Positions 15,569 through 24,520 of a DNA stretch of 41,310 nucleotides are shown piece after piece (position 1 is the first letter of the stretch; every line of letters starts with the position of its first letter). The stretch is taken from the NCBI RefSeq assembly GCF_000368025.1, contig NZ_KB849212.1:1023053-1064362 (forward strand), in the 5' to 3' direction. This DNA is from Acinetobacter parvus DSM 16617 = CIP 108168. Its GTDB lineage: Bacteria; Pseudomonadota; Gammaproteobacteria; Pseudomonadales; Moraxellaceae. Under the pieces are notes generated by a model that searched no databases, was not told where the DNA came from, and saw only the letters and a list, made by a program, of their open reading frames with translations. The position numbers and the translations under genes were made by a program.

Positions 15569-16138
15569 ATGACAGGTTTACTGATCTTTTTGGGGATTTT
15601 TGTGGTACTGATTGTATGGGGCGTTTCCATCCGCAACAATATTGTCCGTTATTTCAATGCCACCAAACGCGCTTGGTCTGAAGTTGCAAATTTTGAACGT
15701 CAAAAAGTCAAAACGCTAGAAGCCTTAGAGGTAACGCTGGCCCAATACACCCAGTTTGAAAAATCGACACTAGAAAAAGTCACTGAACTACGTCAACAGA
15801 TTCTCAATTTAAATGTGAATGACACGGATATTTCCCAGTTACAGCACATTGAAAAAATGAGTAAAGAACTGATCCGTAGCCTCAATGTCGTGGTTGAGAA
15901 CTACCCTGAACTCAAAGCCGATGCGCTGTATAGCAAGATGATGGATGACATTCAGGAACAAAATGAAAATGTCGGTGCTGCCATTACCATCTTTAACCGT
16001 AACGTAGAATTATTTAATAACCAGATCGAGGTGTTCCCCAACAACCTGATCAATACCCTAACCTTATCCAAGAAAACCATTCGCCCGTTTAAGGATAATC
16101 TTGCGACAGATAATTTCGACTATAAGCCGAATTTTTAG
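15569..16138 (+). CDS. LemA family protein
   Basis: A 189-residue protein. One N-terminal membrane segment (about 3-20) precedes a four-helix-bundle domain beginning NNIVRYFNATKRAWSEVANFERQK, the LemA signature. The molecular function of LemA proteins is not established. A good ribosome site (AGAGGA) lies before ATG 15569. Pairing with the upstream DUF3137-like membrane protein suggests an inner-membrane complex; that is inference. The transcript probably ends in the palindrome cluster that follows. Confidence 0.85.
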   Translation: MTGLLIFLGIFVVLIVWGVSIRNNIVRYFNATKRAWSEVANFERQKVKTLEALEVTLAQYTQFEKSTLEKVTELRQQILNLNVNDTDISQLQHIEKMSKELIRSLNVVVENYPELKADALYSKMMDDIQEQNENVGAAITIFNRNVELFNNQIEVFPNNLINTLTLSKKTIRPFKDNLATDNFDYKPNF

Positions 16139-16140
16139 AA

Positions 16141-16343
16141 TTCCCCTCAGTCCCCCTTTTTCAAAGCAGGATCATCAAGTTCTAATTTTACCCCCTCTAG
16201 ATCTCCCCCTTATCAGGGGGAGACTTCTCAATAATCCTATAAAGAATTGATTTAAATGGTGTTTCTCCACCTTTTCAAGGGGGAGGCTAGGAGGGGGTTA
16301 CAGATTGTAGATACCTATGCTTTTTCAAAGGGGGGACTTTTCC
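16141..16343. repeat. Cluster of C-rich/G-rich palindromic repeats (lemA-tgt gap)
   Basis: The 386-base gap between lemA and tgt holds at least four related units: 16141-16166, 16189-16223 (CCCCCT-n-TCCCCCTTATCAGGGGGA), 16264-16301 (its inverted relative, reading GTAACCCCCT-n-TCCCCCTTGAAAAGG on the minus strand) and 16320-16343. Units two and three oppose each other and could form a large stem. The core matches the element at 7057-7129. The rest of the gap (16344-16524) is AT-rich then GC-richer, and I see no gene there; a short frame at 16256-16447 is an artefact of the repeats. Confidence 0.7.
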
Positions 16344-16524
16344 ACACATCACCAACCAATATTCAGCCACTTCATACAGAAAACTTTTTTATTTTATCCC
16401 TCGCTACATTTAGTAGTAGAACTACACGCCATAATCAAGGAAAATAGCCGCTTTTGATCAGCGAACTGTTTTTTCGCCTTGCGCTGCGCTCAAAGCAGTG
16501 CTTCGATCTTGCTCAGGATGTGTC

Positions 16525-17655
16525 ATGAAATTTGAAAAATTAGGTCAGTCGGGGCGCGCCCGTCGTGGTCGATTAACGTTAGAGCATGGTGTGGTTGAAA
16601 CACCTGTGTTTATGCCCGTGGGTACTTACGGTACAGTGAAAGGTATGTTACCTCGTGACATTGAAGAAATTCAGGCACAGATTATTTTGGGAAATACTTT
16701 CCATTTATATTTACGTCCTGGCTTGGAAGTGATTAAGGAGCATGGCGGTCTACATCAGTTTATCCAATGGGATAAACCAATTTTGACCGACTCAGGTGGC
16801 TTTCAGGTGTTTAGCCTCGGTGCAATGCGTAAAATCAAGGAAGAGGGCGTGACTTTCCGCTCGCCTATCGACGGTTCGAAAGTGTTCCTGTCTCCTGAAA
16901 TTTCAATGGAGATTCAAAGTGTACTCAATTCAGACATCGTGATGATCTTTGATGAGTGTACACCCTACCCTGCAACCCATGAAGAAGCGCAAAAATCTCT
17001 GCAACTGTCTTTGCGTTGGGCAAAACGTTGTAAAACCCACCATCATGATGAACTCAACAATAAAAATGCCTTATTCGGCATTATTCAGGGTGGCATGTAC
17101 GAAGACCTGCGTGATGAGTCACTCAACGGCCTGTTAGAGGTTGGCTTTGATGGCTATGCAATTGGCGGCCTGTCGGTGGGTGAACCGAAAGAGGAAATGA
17201 TCAAGGTACTGGATTATTTACCCAACAAAATGCCACAGGATAAACCACGTTATTTGATGGGTGTTGGTAAACCAGAAGACATCGTTGAAGCCGTTCGCCG
17301 TGGTGTCGATATGTTCGACTGCGTGATGCCAACTCGTAATGCCCGTAATGGCCATTATTTTGTCACTGATGGTCTGGTCAGAATCCGTAACAGTAAATAT
17401 CGTCATGATAAAGGACCTTTAGATCCACATTGTGACTGCTACACTTGTAAAAATTTCACCCGTGCCTATTTATATCATTTAGAGAAATGTGGTGAGATGC
17501 TGGCCTCCATGCTTGGCACCATCCATAACCTGCGTTACTACCAGCGCCTGACACAGGGCATGCGTGATGCACTGGATAACGGCACATTTGATGACTATGT
17601 TCAGGACTTTTATGCGCGTCGTGGACTGGAAGTTCCACCCTGCCCTGAAGACTAA
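16525..17655 (+). CDS. tgt: tRNA-guanine transglycosylase
   Basis: A 376-residue enzyme that swaps guanine-34 for preQ1 in tRNAs with GUN anticodons. ATG 16525 (MKFEKLGQSG) fits the family start and E. coli length (375); an upstream in-frame start at 16498 would add nine residues. The catalytic regions are TDSGGFQVFSLG (general acid/base Asp) and DMFDCVMPTRNARNG (nucleophile Asp), and the zinc site is CDCYTC followed by a distal H in GTIHNLRYY. It works before QueA in queuosine synthesis. Confidence 0.96.
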   Translation: MKFEKLGQSGRARRGRLTLEHGVVETPVFMPVGTYGTVKGMLPRDIEEIQAQIILGNTFHLYLRPGLEVIKEHGGLHQFIQWDKPILTDSGGFQVFSLGAMRKIKEEGVTFRSPIDGSKVFLSPEISMEIQSVLNSDIVMIFDECTPYPATHEEAQKSLQLSLRWAKRCKTHHHDELNNKNALFGIIQGGMYEDLRDESLNGLLEVGFDGYAIGGLSVGEPKEEMIKVLDYLPNKMPQDKPRYLMGVGKPEDIVEAVRRGVDMFDCVMPTRNARNGHYFVTDGLVRIRNSKYRHDKGPLDPHCDCYTCKNFTRAYLYHLEKCGEMLASMLGTIHNLRYYQRLTQGMRDALDNGTFDDYVQDFYARRGLEVPPCPED

Positions 17656-17764
17656 TGTGAAGTAAGTGCATCAAGATTTGCGCCTGACCGCAAGACAGGG
17701 TACATTGCAAAACGAATTGGAATTTATTGTTAATTTTTTGGCTTTTTAACTTTAGGAAATCGAA

Positions 17765-18094
17765 ATGAGCTTTTTAATTTCTACTGCTCACGCTGCACCA
17801 GCGGCTCAGCAAGGTCCTAGCCTGATGGCAAACTTATTGATGATTGCGGTATTTATCGCGATCTTCTATTTCCTGATCTGGAGACCACAGGCGAAACGTG
17901 CCAAAGAACATCGTTCTTTGATTGAAAGCCTAGGTGTTGGCAGTGAAATCGTGTTTGCTGGTGGTTTGATGGGGAGAATCACCAAACTTGATGGTGACTT
18001 TGCCGTTGTTGAGCTTTCTCGTGGCGTAGAGGTCAAAATCCAGCGTGCCAGTGTCATTTCAGTATTGCCTGAAGGCACTTTAAACAACCTTTAA
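17765..18094 (+). CDS. yajC: Sec translocon accessory subunit YajC
   Basis: A 109-residue inner-membrane protein: a hydrophobic segment at about 22-42 followed by FLIWRPQAKRAKEHR and a small C-terminal beta domain with GSEIVFAGGLMGRI, all typical YajC. It forms a complex with SecD and SecF that helps SecYEG export. A good ribosome site (AGGAAA) precedes the ATG. It lies between tgt and secD as in most gammaproteobacteria, but an intrinsic terminator follows it. Confidence 0.95.
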   Translation: MSFLISTAHAAPAAQQGPSLMANLLMIAVFIAIFYFLIWRPQAKRAKEHRSLIESLGVGSEIVFAGGLMGRITKLDGDFAVVELSRGVEVKIQRASVISVLPEGTLNNL

Positions 18095-18104
18095 TCATAA
18101 GATC

Positions 18105-18127
18105 GTCGTGCCTCAGCACGACTTTTT
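18105..18127 (+). terminator. Intrinsic terminator between yajC and secD
   Basis: GTCGTGC (18105-18111), loop CTCA, GCACGAC (18116-18122) and five T form a compact terminator 10 bases after yajC and 18 before secD. It probably lowers secDF transcription relative to yajC; no secD promoter is obvious between it and the start. Confidence 0.75.
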
Positions 18128-18145
18128 CATTTAAGAAGAAAGCGA

Positions 18146-20047
18146 ATGCGTTACCCTGCATGGAAATATTTACTGATCCTTGTGGTACTTGTGATCAGTA
18201 CGTTATATGCACTTCCTAGTCTGTATCCAGATGAACCTGCTGTCCAGATTTCTGGGGCAAAGGCAGGTACCCAGATTGATCAGAGCATAGTGCAAAAAGC
18301 TGAGCAGATTTTAAAAGCTGCCAACATTAGCAGTCACGACAACAGCTTCACCAACAACGCGGCATTATTACGTTTAGACTCCTCAGAGGCCCAGTTAAAG
18401 GCCAAGGAAGTGCTGCGCCGTGATTTGGGTGATGACTACGTGGTTGCCCTCAACCTTGCACCAACCACACCAGAATGGTTGCAAAAGATTGGGGCCAAAC
18501 CGATGAAACTTGGTTTGGACTTGCGTGGTGGTGTACATTTCCTGCTTGAAGTCGACATGGATAAAGCAATTAGTCAGCGTATGGAAACATCTGCAACTGA
18601 TCTGCGTCGTCAATTTCGTGACAACAAAATCAAGTTTAACAACCTTAATTTAAGCAATAACACCATTACCATCCAATTTGCTAACAACGCAGATCGTGAT
18701 GCCGCGGCAGATTTCCTGCGCCGTAATAGTAATGAGTTTACCCAGCAGGCGGTTGCAACGGCTACAGGCGCCACCTTAAAACTGAATTACACTGATGCAC
18801 GCCGTCAGGAAATCCAGTCTTATGCAGTGAATCAGAACCTGACCACCCTACGCAACCGTATTAACGAGTTGGGTGTGGCTGAAGCACTGGTACAGACACA
18901 GGGTAACAACCGTATTGTGGTTGAATTGCCAGGCGTACAGGATACTGCCGAGGCAAAACGTGTTCTTGGACGTACCGCAAACCTTGAGTTCCGCTTGGTT
19001 GCTGATAGTAATGATCAATATATTGACCCATATACAGGAAAATATAATGGTCAGCCGCTTCCTCCAGGCACGGAAGTATTTGCCTATGAATCACTGGATA
19101 GTGGCCGACAGCTTCTGTTAAATCGTAACCGTATTTTGACCGGTGAACGCGTCCAGAACGCAACCTCTGGCTTTAGTCAGGATTCAGGTGGTGCAGAAGT
19201 CAACATTACTCTGGACTCCGCTGGTGGCAAGCTCATGGCAGATGCCACCCGTGGTGCTGTGGGTAAACGAATGGCAGTGCTGTTTATTGAAAATAAGCAA
19301 AAAATCAGCTATGTCACTGATCCTCAAACAGGGACCCAAACTGAAGTTCGTACTCCATATACCGAGTCTGTGGTGATCAATGCCGCAACCATTCAGGCCG
19401 TGTTGGGTTCACAGTTCCGTATCACAGGGCTTGACTCTCCACAGGAAGCGGCTGAACTGGCGTTGATGCTTCGTGCAGGTGCCTTGGCTGCACCAATGTA
19501 CTTCGTGGAAGAGCGTGTAGTCGGTCCTAGCCTGGGTCAGGAAAATATTGATAAGGGCGTGTTATCTACCCAAATCGGCTTCCTGTTGGTTGCGATCTGG
19601 ATGATCGTGTTCTTCCGTTTATTCGGTTTGATTGCCAACTTTGCATTGGTGTTCAACCTTGCCATGATTCTTACTGTAATGTCATGGATTGGCGCTTCCC
19701 TCACCCTGCCAGGTATTGCAGGTATCGTGATCACCATTGGTATGGCGGTCGATGCCAACGTCCTGATCTGTGAACGGATACGGGAAGAGATGCTGTGGGG
19801 TGCATCGCCCAAGCAAGCCATTGTCGCGGGTTATGATCGAGCCTACAACACCATTTTTGACTCGAACCTAACCACTTTTATCGTGGCATTTATTCTGTTT
19901 GCAATTGGTACAGGTCCAATCAAGGGCTTCGCTGTGACCTTGATGATCGGTATCATCTGCTCAATGTTTACTGCGATTACCGTGACTCGTGCCATCGTAC
20001 AGCTCATTTATGGCAAACGCCGTAATTTGAAAAAGTTGAGTATTTAA
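18146..20047 (+). CDS. secD: Protein translocase subunit SecD
   Basis: A 633-residue inner-membrane protein that with SecF uses the proton gradient to finish protein export at the periplasmic face. There is one N-terminal membrane helix (about 8-25), then the periplasmic P1 domain with MKLGLDLRGGVHFLLEVD, and five C-terminal helices containing GMAVDANVLICERIREE, the SecD proton-relay motif. It is slightly longer than E. coli SecD (615). secF follows after 10 bases with a strong ribosome site (AAGGAG). Confidence 0.97.
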   Translation: MRYPAWKYLLILVVLVISTLYALPSLYPDEPAVQISGAKAGTQIDQSIVQKAEQILKAANISSHDNSFTNNAALLRLDSSEAQLKAKEVLRRDLGDDYVVALNLAPTTPEWLQKIGAKPMKLGLDLRGGVHFLLEVDMDKAISQRMETSATDLRRQFRDNKIKFNNLNLSNNTITIQFANNADRDAAADFLRRNSNEFTQQAVATATGATLKLNYTDARRQEIQSYAVNQNLTTLRNRINELGVAEALVQTQGNNRIVVELPGVQDTAEAKRVLGRTANLEFRLVADSNDQYIDPYTGKYNGQPLPPGTEVFAYESLDSGRQLLLNRNRILTGERVQNATSGFSQDSGGAEVNITLDSAGGKLMADATRGAVGKRMAVLFIENKQKISYVTDPQTGTQTEVRTPYTESVVINAATIQAVLGSQFRITGLDSPQEAAELALMLRAGALAAPMYFVEERVVGPSLGQENIDKGVLSTQIGFLLVAIWMIVFFRLFGLIANFALVFNLAMILTVMSWIGASLTLPGIAGIVITIGMAVDANVLICERIREEMLWGASPKQAIVAGYDRAYNTIFDSNLTTFIVAFILFAIGTGPIKGFAVTLMIGIICSMFTAITVTRAIVQLIYGKRRNLKKLSI

Positions 20048-20057
20048 GGAGATTCAC

Positions 20058-21026
20058 ATGACTGATCTGACTCAACAAGACTCAAAACAATACGGTCGTC
20101 CAGATAATCTAAAAATCATTCCATTCATGAAGATTGCCAAACCTGCCGCAATCTTCTCGATTTTGCTGACTATTGCCAGCATCTTCTTTATTGTCACCAA
20201 AGGTCTGAACCTCGGTCTGGACTTCACTGGTGGTATATCGGCTGAATTGAACTATAAACAGGCGGTTCAGCCTGCTCAGGTAGTTCAGGCACTGGATCGT
20301 GCTGGATTCAAGGATGCCGTGGTACAAACTCTGGGCAGTAACACTGACCTGATCGTGCGTATGCCTGTTCAGGAAGACCTTAATGTTGAAGACCTGAACA
20401 ACACCATCACCAAAGCGGTTCAATTGCCAAACAATGCCGCAGAAGTGCATAAGGTGGATTCTGTCGGCGGTGCAGTGGGTAATGAACTTTATGTACGTTC
20501 TGCGGGTGCGGTTGCACTTGCGCTCCTGCTGATGCTGATCTATGTAACCATTCGCTTCGAGATCAAACTGGCAATTGGCGCTGTGCTATCGCTATTCCAT
20601 GATATTGTGATCATTTTTGGTGCATTTGCGCTGTTCCAATGGCCATTCGATTTAACAGTTCTAGCAGCAGTACTTGCAGTTATTGGTTTCTCGCTCAATG
20701 ATAATATCGTTGTATCGGATCGTATCCGTGAGAACTTCCGTAAGATTCGTGGTGCAACCCCACGTGAAATCGTGGATATTGCCCTTACTGAAACCTTACG
20801 CCGTACGATCCACACCTCGATGACCCTGTTACTCGTAGTGCTTGCCATGATGTTCCTGGGTGGTGATGGTCTGCACTGGTTCTCTGTGGCGATGTTTATC
20901 GGTGTATTTGTGGGTACTTACTCATCCATTTATATCGGTACAGCTTTCGCTTTATGGCGTGGCCTGAATCGTCAGGACTTTATTGTCCAGGTTAAACCTG
21001 AGTTTGAAGAAGAAGAGATTCCTTAA
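20058..21026 (+). CDS. secF: Protein translocase subunit SecF
   Basis: A 322-residue inner-membrane protein, the partner of SecD. GLNLGLDFTGGI lies after the first membrane helix; the C-terminal helix bundle holds VIGFSLNDNIVVSDRIREN, the SecF counterpart of the SecD motif. Length equals E. coli SecF (323). The ribosome site AAGGAG lies 7 bases before the ATG. Transcription ends at the shared terminator at 21052-21081. Confidence 0.97.
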   Translation: MTDLTQQDSKQYGRPDNLKIIPFMKIAKPAAIFSILLTIASIFFIVTKGLNLGLDFTGGISAELNYKQAVQPAQVVQALDRAGFKDAVVQTLGSNTDLIVRMPVQEDLNVEDLNNTITKAVQLPNNAAEVHKVDSVGGAVGNELYVRSAGAVALALLLMLIYVTIRFEIKLAIGAVLSLFHDIVIIFGAFALFQWPFDLTVLAAVLAVIGFSLNDNIVVSDRIRENFRKIRGATPREIVDIALTETLRRTIHTSMTLLLVVLAMMFLGGDGLHWFSVAMFIGVFVGTYSSIYIGTAFALWRGLNRQDFIVQVKPEFEEEEIP

Positions 21027-21051
21027 ACTTTCTACTTCTCTTGATTCAAAT

Positions 21052-21081
21052 AAAATGCCAGCATGATCGCTGGCATTTTTT
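21052..21081. terminator. Bidirectional terminator between secF and the PPTase gene
   Basis: AAAATGCCAGC (21052-21062) pairs with GCTGGCATTTT (21069-21079) around ATGATC. Symmetric A and T tracts let it serve the converging secF and phosphopantetheinyl transferase genes; the latter's stop codon lies in its T tract. Confidence 0.9.
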
Positions 21082-21727
21082 ATAGCTGAACCACCTCAAT
21101 CTGTGGAAACTGAAAACCACGACAGGATTGCTCTGCCCGCCATGCCACTGTCAACACAATCTTCTGATTTAAGATAAAATTCTGATAGGCAAAAGTCCCC
21201 AGTAGTGGATGGGAACACATTCCTCCATGACTGGTTGGATGAATCTGGGTATTTAAACTATTCAGGTCCAAACGAATCCCCAAACCCGATGCCTTTAAAA
21301 TTGCTTCCTTGGTCGTCCAGACCCTAAACCAATATTCTTTATCCTGACTTTCTTGCCATGTTTGATATTCTTCGGGATGAAATGCATGCTGAGCCAAAGC
21401 ATCAAAGCGAACATGACGATCCAATTCCTCAACATCGACCCCAATGTCTTTAACACGTTCACTCATGGCCAAAGCATAATATTGCTGACTATGTGAATGG
21501 TTAAAATGTAGCGAATGAGACGTTAAAAAAGGTTTGCCATGTTCATGCTGAGCAAAAGCCAAATCTGCTATTGAGCAATCCAGCTGATGAGCGAGAAAGT
21601 GATTACGCTGAGCTTGAATCTGCTGTTTTTTATAATGATTAAAGCGGCTTAAATCAGCAAAATCTGTTTTCTTCTTTTCAAGTAGTTGAGCCAAGGCCTG
21701 AACATAAATCTGGATGATGCGTGCCAT
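21080..21727 (-). CDS. 4'-phosphopantetheinyl transferase (Sfp-type)
   Basis: A 215-residue enzyme that moves phosphopantetheine from CoA to carrier proteins. Motifs are DIGVDVEEL (D94-E100, magnesium-binding) and the downstream WTTKEAILKASGLG (W137-K140-E141). I chose ATG 21727 (MARIIQ) because GAGGG lies at proper spacing before it; the ATG at 21739 has none and sits 6 bases below the der terminator. No polyketide or nonribosomal peptide genes are nearby, so it probably serves carriers elsewhere in the genome. Sfp-type identity is clear; the individual target is unknown. Confidence 0.88.
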   Translation of the reverse strand: MARIIQIYVQALAQLLEKKKTDFADLSRFNHYKKQQIQAQRNHFLAHQLDCSIADLAFAQHEHGKPFLTSHSLHFNHSHSQQYYALAMSERVKDIGVDVEELDRHVRFDALAQHAFHPEEYQTWQESQDKEYWFRVWTTKEAILKASGLGIRLDLNSLNTQIHPTSHGGMCSHPLLGTFAYQNFILNQKIVLTVAWRAEQSCRGFQFPQIEVVQL

Positions 21728-21745
21728 AACTGCCCTCATTGCAGA

Positions 21746-21777
21746 TAAAAAAAGCCCAAAGCAGACTTTGGGCTTTT
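21746..21777 (-). terminator. Rho-independent terminator downstream of der
   Basis: A 12-bp stem, AAAAGCCCAAAG (21750-21761) with its complement (21766-21777) and loop CAGA, is followed on the minus strand by a run of T. It closes the rlmN-to-der operon. Confidence 0.9.
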
Positions 21778-21792
21778 GACATCAAGAAAAAC

Positions 21793-23202
21793 TTAACGCT
21801 TGAATTTCTTTTCCGCCTTTTTAAATTTCTGGATATAACGGCGTTTACGTGCAGCAACACGCTCATCCACCTGAGACTTACGCCCTTCAAATGGGTTTTC
21901 TGAGGTCTTAAAGTCAATTTTTACGGGTGTGCCCTCAAGTTTATACACTTTACGGAACACATTCTCTAAATAACGACGGTAATCCGCAGGAGTTTTATCC
22001 ACTTTGTTGCCGTGAATCACAATGGTTGGTGGATTCTGTCCGCCCATATGCGCGTAACGCATTTTAATACGGCGGCCACCAATCGATGGCGGCTGATGCG
22101 CTTCAGTCGCATCATTTAATATCTGGGTCAGTTTCGCTGGTGAAACCTTTAGGTTTGAGGATTCATAAGCACGGTGAATGGATGGATAGAGTTCTCCCAC
22201 TCCAGTTCCATGCAATGCAGAAATCAAGTGAATTTTTGCCCAGGGAATAAAGTCAAAACGGCGCTCAACATCAAGCTTGCATTGCTTGCGGTCATATTCA
22301 GTCATGTTGTCCCATTTGTTGATGGCAATGACCATAGCACGCCCTGCTTCAAGTGCATAGCCAATTAAGTGCAGGTCTTGCTCTACAATGCCTTCACGGG
22401 CATCAACCACCACGACCACAACATTGGCATCTTTCATGGCCTGAAGGGTCTTAACGATTGAGAATTTCTCAATCATTTCATCCACCTTGCCTTTACGGCG
22501 CACACCTGCGGTATCAATCAGGGTATATTGGCGGCCATCACGCTCAAATGGGATATAAATCGAGTCACGGGTTGTTCCTGGCTGGTCAAAAGCCACCACA
22601 CGCTCTTCACCGAGTAAACGGTTAACCAGCGTTGATTTGCCTACATTGGGACGACCAATAATGGCTAAACGCAGACCTGTGTTTTTATTGTGTTCTTCTG
22701 GATTTTCATCTTCTGGGACTTCCGCCAGAACTTCTTCCAGCATTTGCTGCACACCACGGCCATGACTGGCTGCAACCTGTATCGGTTCACCCATACCAAG
22801 CTTATAGAACTCAACCAGAGCTGCTTCAGCATGCACGCCATCGACCTTGTTGGCAACGAGATAGACTTTCTTGCCCAAAGTACGCAGTTCACGCGCAATT
22901 TGCTCATCTGAAGCCAGTAGGCCTGCACGAGCATCCACAACAAAAATAATCATATCGGCTTCATGAATGGCTGTTTTTGACTGTTCCGCCATATAGGTGT
23001 CGATGCCACCTTCATTCTCACCGATACCACCAGTATCGACCACAATGAATGATTTATTCTGGTAAACCGCATCACCGTATTTGCGGTCACGGGTTAAACC
23101 AGCGAAGTCAGCAACCAAAGCATCACGACTTTTGGTGATCTGGTTAAATAGCGTTGATTTTCCGACATTTGGACGACCAATGAGCGCAATAACGGGTTTC
23201 AT
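21793..23202 (-). CDS. der: Ribosome-assembly GTPase Der
   Basis: A 469-residue protein with two tandem GTPase domains and a C-terminal KH-like domain, needed for 50S subunit maturation. Both G1 motifs read GRPNVGKST (about residues 8 and 185); DTGG and DTAG (G3) and NKVD and NKWD (G4) follow in each. The basic tail ending KKFKR is typical of gammaproteobacterial Der. It is the last gene after bamB, but 175 bases and a hairpin separate them. Confidence 0.97.
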   Translation of the reverse strand: MKPVIALIGRPNVGKSTLFNQITKSRDALVADFAGLTRDRKYGDAVYQNKSFIVVDTGGIGENEGGIDTYMAEQSKTAIHEADMIIFVVDARAGLLASDEQIARELRTLGKKVYLVANKVDGVHAEAALVEFYKLGMGEPIQVAASHGRGVQQMLEEVLAEVPEDENPEEHNKNTGLRLAIIGRPNVGKSTLVNRLLGEERVVAFDQPGTTRDSIYIPFERDGRQYTLIDTAGVRRKGKVDEMIEKFSIVKTLQAMKDANVVVVVVDAREGIVEQDLHLIGYALEAGRAMVIAINKWDNMTEYDRKQCKLDVERRFDFIPWAKIHLISALHGTGVGELYPSIHRAYESSNLKVSPAKLTQILNDATEAHQPPSIGGRRIKMRYAHMGGQNPPTIVIHGNKVDKTPADYRRYLENVFRKVYKLEGTPVKIDFKTSENPFEGRKSQVDERVAARKRRYIQKFKKAEKKFKR

Positions 23203-23288
23203 AAACTAACCTTAATTCAGACGAGCCATCGTTGATGACATCGTATCAGAAACAGTATGGAAGATTTTGGTGATCAAGTAATCACAAT

Positions 23289-23322
23289 AAAAATTCGGGG
23301 CTTTGATAACCAAATACCCCGA
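23289..23322 (-). terminator. Probable terminator between bamB and der
   Basis: On the minus strand TCGGGG...CCCCGA, with an inner TTTG/CAAA pair, is followed by AATTTTTATT. The interrupted stem makes it weaker than the other terminators here, so it may only attenuate transcription into der. Confidence 0.6.
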
Positions 23323-23377
23323 TAATGTTCTGTCTAGCAATCGCTAATTGATTATTTTAGCACAAGCAGAGCTAAAA

Positions 23378-24520
23378 TTAACGATTCTGCCAAATGCTTA
23401 ATGCACCTTTCCGCGTAGCAACATAAAGCTGGTTATCAATCACGCGTAGCGACTGTACCTCACCACTGGTTTTGGCACGTCCAATGAGCTTTCCAGAAGC
23501 TGGATCAATCAGATGAATGACACCATCCAGATCACCCACCACAAGGTTTTGTCCCAGCATAACAGGATTGCTCAACTGACGATTGAGCAACTCTTCATTT
23601 TGCCACGCCAATTCACCTGTACTCAGGCTATAGGCATTCAACTTGCCATCCACCGTAGAAACAAATACCTTATCACCCGATACTTCTGGGCGGTTGGTAC
23701 TACTGGCATCTTCACTCCACACTACACGTTGTGTAGCCAGATCAGTGACAGTGACCTGTCCCTGGAAGCTGGTGGTGACCAGATACTGACCCGCAACTAC
23801 AGGATCGCCTACAATGTCAATCAGGCGCTGGATGTCTGAACGCCCCTCACTGATCGCCACACGGCGCTGGAAACGTGGCACACCACTAATCACATCCAGA
23901 CCATATACATAGGCATTTGCCGAGGCAACCACTATGGTACGGTCATCCAGACGTACAGGTGCAGGCTGACCACGTAGGCTAAACTGGACGTTTGGCAATT
24001 TATATGCCCAAACCTGTTGCCCAGATACAGCGTCATGCGCAAAGATGGTTCCATCATTGGCAATGGTAATCACACGGCCAGACTGGATCAATGATGGAGA
24101 AAGAATTGCACCAGACAACTGTGTTGTCCACTTTTGTTCACCTGTGGCCTGATCCAAGGCAAATAACTGCCCCTTACGGTTACCCACCACAACAATTCCC
24201 TCACCCGCTTCTACACCAGCAGTAAGTTCTTGCTTAGTAACCTTATTTTTCCAAAGACGCTGCTTACCTTTATAAGCAGAAACCTGACCATCAGGATCAA
24301 TCGCAAAAATCATGCCATTGTCGGTATCCAACTGTAGGCGTAAAGCCTCAGCCGCATTTGTAGATGAAACACTTTGTGAAAATACAAGGTTAAGGCCTTG
24401 TTGTTGCTGAATTTTCGGCAATGGATTTGGTTTGGCCTCTTTGACCTTATTACTTGAACATCCAATTAATAAAGCTGAAGCAACTGCAATTGCCAAAGGT
24501 AGTTTTAGTTTATTCTGCAT
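23378..24520 (-). CDS. bamB: Outer-membrane assembly lipoprotein BamB
   Basis: A 380-residue lipoprotein. The signal peptide ends in the lipobox LIGC-S (Cys at about residue 21); the rest is an eight-bladed PQQ-like beta propeller with repeats such as ALDQATGEQKWTTQ and AHDAVSGQQVWAYK. BamB scaffolds BamA in the BAM complex at the inner face of the outer membrane. Its ATG shares one base with the yfgM stop (TAATG), so the two are translationally coupled. Confidence 0.95.
   Translation of the reverse strand: MQNKLKLPLAIAVASALLIGCSSNKVKEAKPNPLPKIQQQQGLNLVFSQSVSSTNAAEALRLQLDTDNGMIFAIDPDGQVSAYKGKQRLWKNKVTKQELTAGVEAGEGIVVVGNRKGQLFALDQATGEQKWTTQLSGAILSPSLIQSGRVITIANDGTIFAHDAVSGQQVWAYKLPNVQFSLRGQPAPVRLDDRTIVVASANAYVYGLDVISGVPRFQRRVAISEGRSDIQRLIDIVGDPVVAGQYLVTTSFQGQVTVTDLATQRVVWSEDASSTNRPEVSGDKVFVSTVDGKLNAYSLSTGELAWQNEELLNRQLSNPVMLGQNLVVGDLDGVIHLIDPASGKLIGRAKTSGEVQSLRVIDNQLYVATRKGALSIWQNR

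Noticed and set aside
16256..16447. A 63-codon open frame between lemA and tgt
   Set aside because: It lies in the palindromic repeat cluster, has no ribosome site and no recognisable protein pattern.
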